Of a stretch of 64,000 nucleotides of DNA, positions 61,640 to 64,000 are shown in pieces; the first letter of the stretch is position 1; each line of letters starts with the position of its first letter. The translations under genes were made by a program, and so were the position numbers. The notes beneath the pieces are model-generated. The model had not been told where the DNA came from, made no database searches, and was given only the letters and a program-made list of their open reading frames with translations. The stretch is from positions 10,634,319 to 10,698,318 of the forward strand of contig CM067531.1 of the NCBI GenBank assembly GCA_034509925.1. Direction: 5' to 3'. Origin of the DNA: Hirudinaria manillensis. Taxonomy: Eukaryota; Annelida; Clitellata; Hirudinida; Hirudinidae.

Positions 61640-61890
61640 TTGTATCACTGTCGTCTGTTGTCTGTATCAATGATAAGTTGTTTGTATCGCTTCTTGTATC
61701 ATTGTTGTGTTTTTTGTATCACTGATTGTATAATTATTGTGTTGTTTGTATCACTGCTTGTATCATTGTTGTTTTTTGTATCACTTCTTGTATCATTGTT
61801 GTGTTTTTTGTATCACTGCTTGTATCATTGTTGTGTTTTTTGTATCGCTGTTTGTAGCCTTTTGTCATTGCTAGGGTTGTTTGTATCGCG
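61640..61890. repeat. TGTATCATTG minisatellite (about 16/32 bp)
   Basis: Imperfect tandem repeats of TTGTATCATTGTTGTG and TTTTTTGTATCACT, about seven 32-bp units. The frame through it is repetitive and not coding. Confidence 0.9.
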
Positions 61891-62625
61891 GCTTTGTATG
61901 AATGTTGCGCTGTTTTGTCGATTGTCATACTATTTCAACGTTTAGTCCGTCGTTACAAACATTTATTTTGATTTTTAAAAAAAATCAAGAAAACTAAAAC
62001 TCAAGAAAAATCACTTTTCAAAGGAATGACAGCAAAAGTTAAAACGTCTTTGTTTTTAAATGTTTTTAGAAATTTTCAAAGACCCTTGTTTGACAAATTT
62101 TTCGAACTCGGACTACAAAATGTTTTAGAATATATTTATTGTTTATTTCGTAATTTATCTCCAATATTTCTTAATAACTAAATAATTTTTAATTAATTGT
62201 CACAAACAGACGGGAATTAATTTTTAATTTAAAATTTAATTTTAAATCTTCGTTTTTTTGCAATAAAATAATAAAATAATAATAAAATAATAAAATATTG
62301 AAACACCTGTGCTTCGAAATGCTTGTGAATACAGACACAAATATGTAAATAAAGCAATTATAATTTGAAAAATTAGGTACAATCTCCCACTTTTGTTAAC
62401 AGCATTGCAACTCGATATAAATAATTTATTATTTATAATTTATAATTTATTATTTATCGGATATAAGTAATTTATATTTTTTATAATTTATATATAAATA
62501 ATTTATATCCGATAAATACTTTATCAACCTTTAATGATTCATTTATTTTATTTATTTATTTATTGAAAGGAGATTGAAGTAAATGTTCCATCCTTCCTCC
62601 ACCCATCCATCCATCGAAGGAAACC
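61891..62625. other. AT-rich DNA without a supported gene
   Basis: Includes an AATAAAATAAT run at about 62264-62296 and a TTTATAATTTA palindromic stretch at 62410-62500. No coding evidence. Confidence 0.5.
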
Positions 62626-62721
62626 ATGTCTGACAGGGACGACATCAACCTGCTTCCAGGTACTACAGGTGACTACGGATCCACGAAAACACCTGACGTT
62701 GAACCAGGAGATGAAATCAAG
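62626..62721 (+). CDS. Possible first coding exon of a gene extending right
   Basis: GAAACCATGTC start context, then a 32-codon frame beginning MSDRDDINLLPGTTGDYGST and ending at a possible donor AAG/GTTGTT (phase 0). The residues look like an N-terminal cytoplasmic tail with an acidic dileucine (DINLLP), as in lysosomal or vesicle membrane transporters. That reading rests on composition only. Base composition is markedly less AT-rich than its surroundings. Read-through reaches a stop five codons further on. Confidence 0.35.
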
Positions 62722-62989
62722 GTTGTTGTTGATTGATATTTTTAGAAAACCTGGATTTTTTTCGTGCTTTAAATAGATCGCCTCTTTATCGATTGGCTCG
62801 CTTTGTAAATTATGTAAATTATGAATACGTTTTTGTATCGATTTTGAATTCAGTGCGAGGTTACGAGAGAACAAAACACGTTTTTGAGTCTTTATATCTT
62901 TATATCTTTGCATGTTTATATGTCTTTTATGTTCAGTTACAAAGAATTACTAATGAAAGTATTAATTACATTAATTATAATAATAATTA

Positions 62990-63180
62990 ATAAATAATAA
63001 TAATAATTAATCATGAATAATAATAATTAATAATTAATAGTAATAATTAATAAATAATTATAATAATTAATAATTAACAATAATAATTAATGAGTAATAA
63101 TTAATAATAATTAATAATTAATAATAATTGATAATTAATAATAATTAATTATAATAATAAAATAAATTATTTATGAATTT
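62990..63180. repeat. AAT/TAATTAATAATA low-complexity tract
   Basis: Imperfect tandem repeats of AATAATTAATAAT; no gene. Confidence 0.9.
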
Positions 63181-63369
63181 TACTTTAAAGCGAAAGCAAT
63201 TCATTTATTTTCACAACAACTGCAAGGATTTTTTCAGCCATTTTTTTTCCCAGCATTTTTCGAGTTCTTACAAACACAGCATTTCTAAAATGTCAAATAA
63301 TTCTGCACTTTTGTTGCATACAAAGCAAAGCAATGTTTGCACAGAAAAAACGTAAAGGCATATTTATTT

Positions 63370-63650
63370 CTCTTAATGAATAATTATATTTATTCATTTA
63401 TAATTTATTTAAATAATTATATTATATCATATTCATTTATTTAAATAATTATAATATATTATATTCCTTTATATAAATAATTATATTATATTATATTCAT
63501 TTATTTATTTAAATGATTTTATTATATTTATTTATTTAAATAATTATATTATGTTTATTTATTTAAATTATTATATTATATTATATCATATTTATTTATT
63601 TAAATAATTATATTATATTATATTTATTTATTTATAAATATATTAAATGG
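63370..63650. repeat. TTTATTTAAATAATTATATTATAT tandem tract
   Basis: About seven imperfect units of roughly 40 bp made only of A and T plus rare C/G. Next to it, at 63650-63705, a less AT-rich open stretch (MPTAAEVQRMKTLLSTLDD on plus) might be an exon fragment, but I cannot support it. Confidence 0.85.
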
Positions 63651-63825
63651 ATGCCAACAGCAGCAGAAGTGCAAAGAATGAAAACACTATTGAGCACACT
63701 GGATGACACAGCATTTGTTCATCTCCAGGGAAATGTTTGGTGACCATAATTACTTTTGTACTCAGGCGGAAGTAATAAAAACTATATTTACCACAATTAT
63801 TTGCCTTTTAGACCTTCAATAACTT

Positions 63826-63885
63826 TATTATTATGATTATTATTATTATTATTATTGTTGTTATTATTATTATTATTATTATTAA
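63826..63885. repeat. ATT microsatellite
   Basis: About 17 ATT units with a few G substitutions. Nothing else is visible to the end of the window. Confidence 0.95.
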
Positions 63886-64000
63886 ATTTCAAGTAATTTC
63901 TATTTATTAACACCAACCCTTACCTTTACATGTCTTTAATGACTGCTTTTGAAACAAAATTATGGAAATCTTTCGAAATAATTTCTAGTAAACCTAATAA

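Noticed and set aside
62560-62913. 117-aa minus-strand frame
   Set aside because: Overlaps a more plausible plus-strand start exon and contains no motif or splice support.

Overview
The window is AT-rich eukaryotic DNA from an invertebrate. The genes have short phase-consistent introns of about 45-100 bp, AATAAA poly(A) signals, non-LTR retrotransposon fragments and many microsatellites. The SOCS-box gene and the repeat spectrum would suit an arthropod or another protostome, but no marker fixes the species.

Positions 1 to about 50,440 are a tandem, mosaic gene array on the minus strand. Three modules alternate. (1) A FAM162/UPF0389 mitochondrial membrane protein of 3 coding exons has four copies with open frames (2294-2863, 11043-11612, 18230-18799, 49841-50438) and four relics that keep only the last exon (about 25.8, 31.8, 37.8 and 44.2 kb). 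(2) A family I do not recognise, called G here, has 14 coding exons and about 588 aa. It has seven copies (4500-7495, 13263-16675, 20425-23454, 26414-29434, 32416-35438, 38420-41842, 44826-47826). I resolved its structure by hand, and in copy G7 every exon junction keeps phase. (3) A module between FAM162 and G is either an acidic, probably nuclear protein gene (units 1 and 2) or a small terminal exon, S, rich in N-glycosylation sequons (all later units). The 8.75-kb unit on the left and the 6.0-kb units in the middle are nearly identical to their neighbours. Abrupt changes in similarity point to unequal crossing over and gene conversion.

G is the main find. Exon 11 and the introns around it are almost invariant between copies. 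Exon 10, the end of exon 6, the start of exon 12 and a few sites in exons 4, 5, 8 and 9 differ strongly, mostly by amino-acid changes and whole-codon indels. That pattern suggests diversifying selection in a conflict-, recognition- or reproduction-related family.

At the right edge of the array (52586-54075) lies a single-copy plus-strand gene for a 442-aa beta-propeller-like protein with a C-terminal SOCS box, head-to-head with the outermost FAM162 copy. The flank shared by that pair was carried into the array with the first three FAM162 copies. From about 54.1 to 64 kb there are only simple repeats, minisatellites and two possible first coding exons (58504-58523 and 62626-62721). Transposon remains include a CR1-group LINE piece (about 51.3-51.8 kb), three copies of a LINE piece with a restriction-like endonuclease domain (24.7, 30.7 and 36.7 kb), two copies of a short inverted-repeat element in G intron 1, and an unclassified insert at 42.5 and 48.5 kb.
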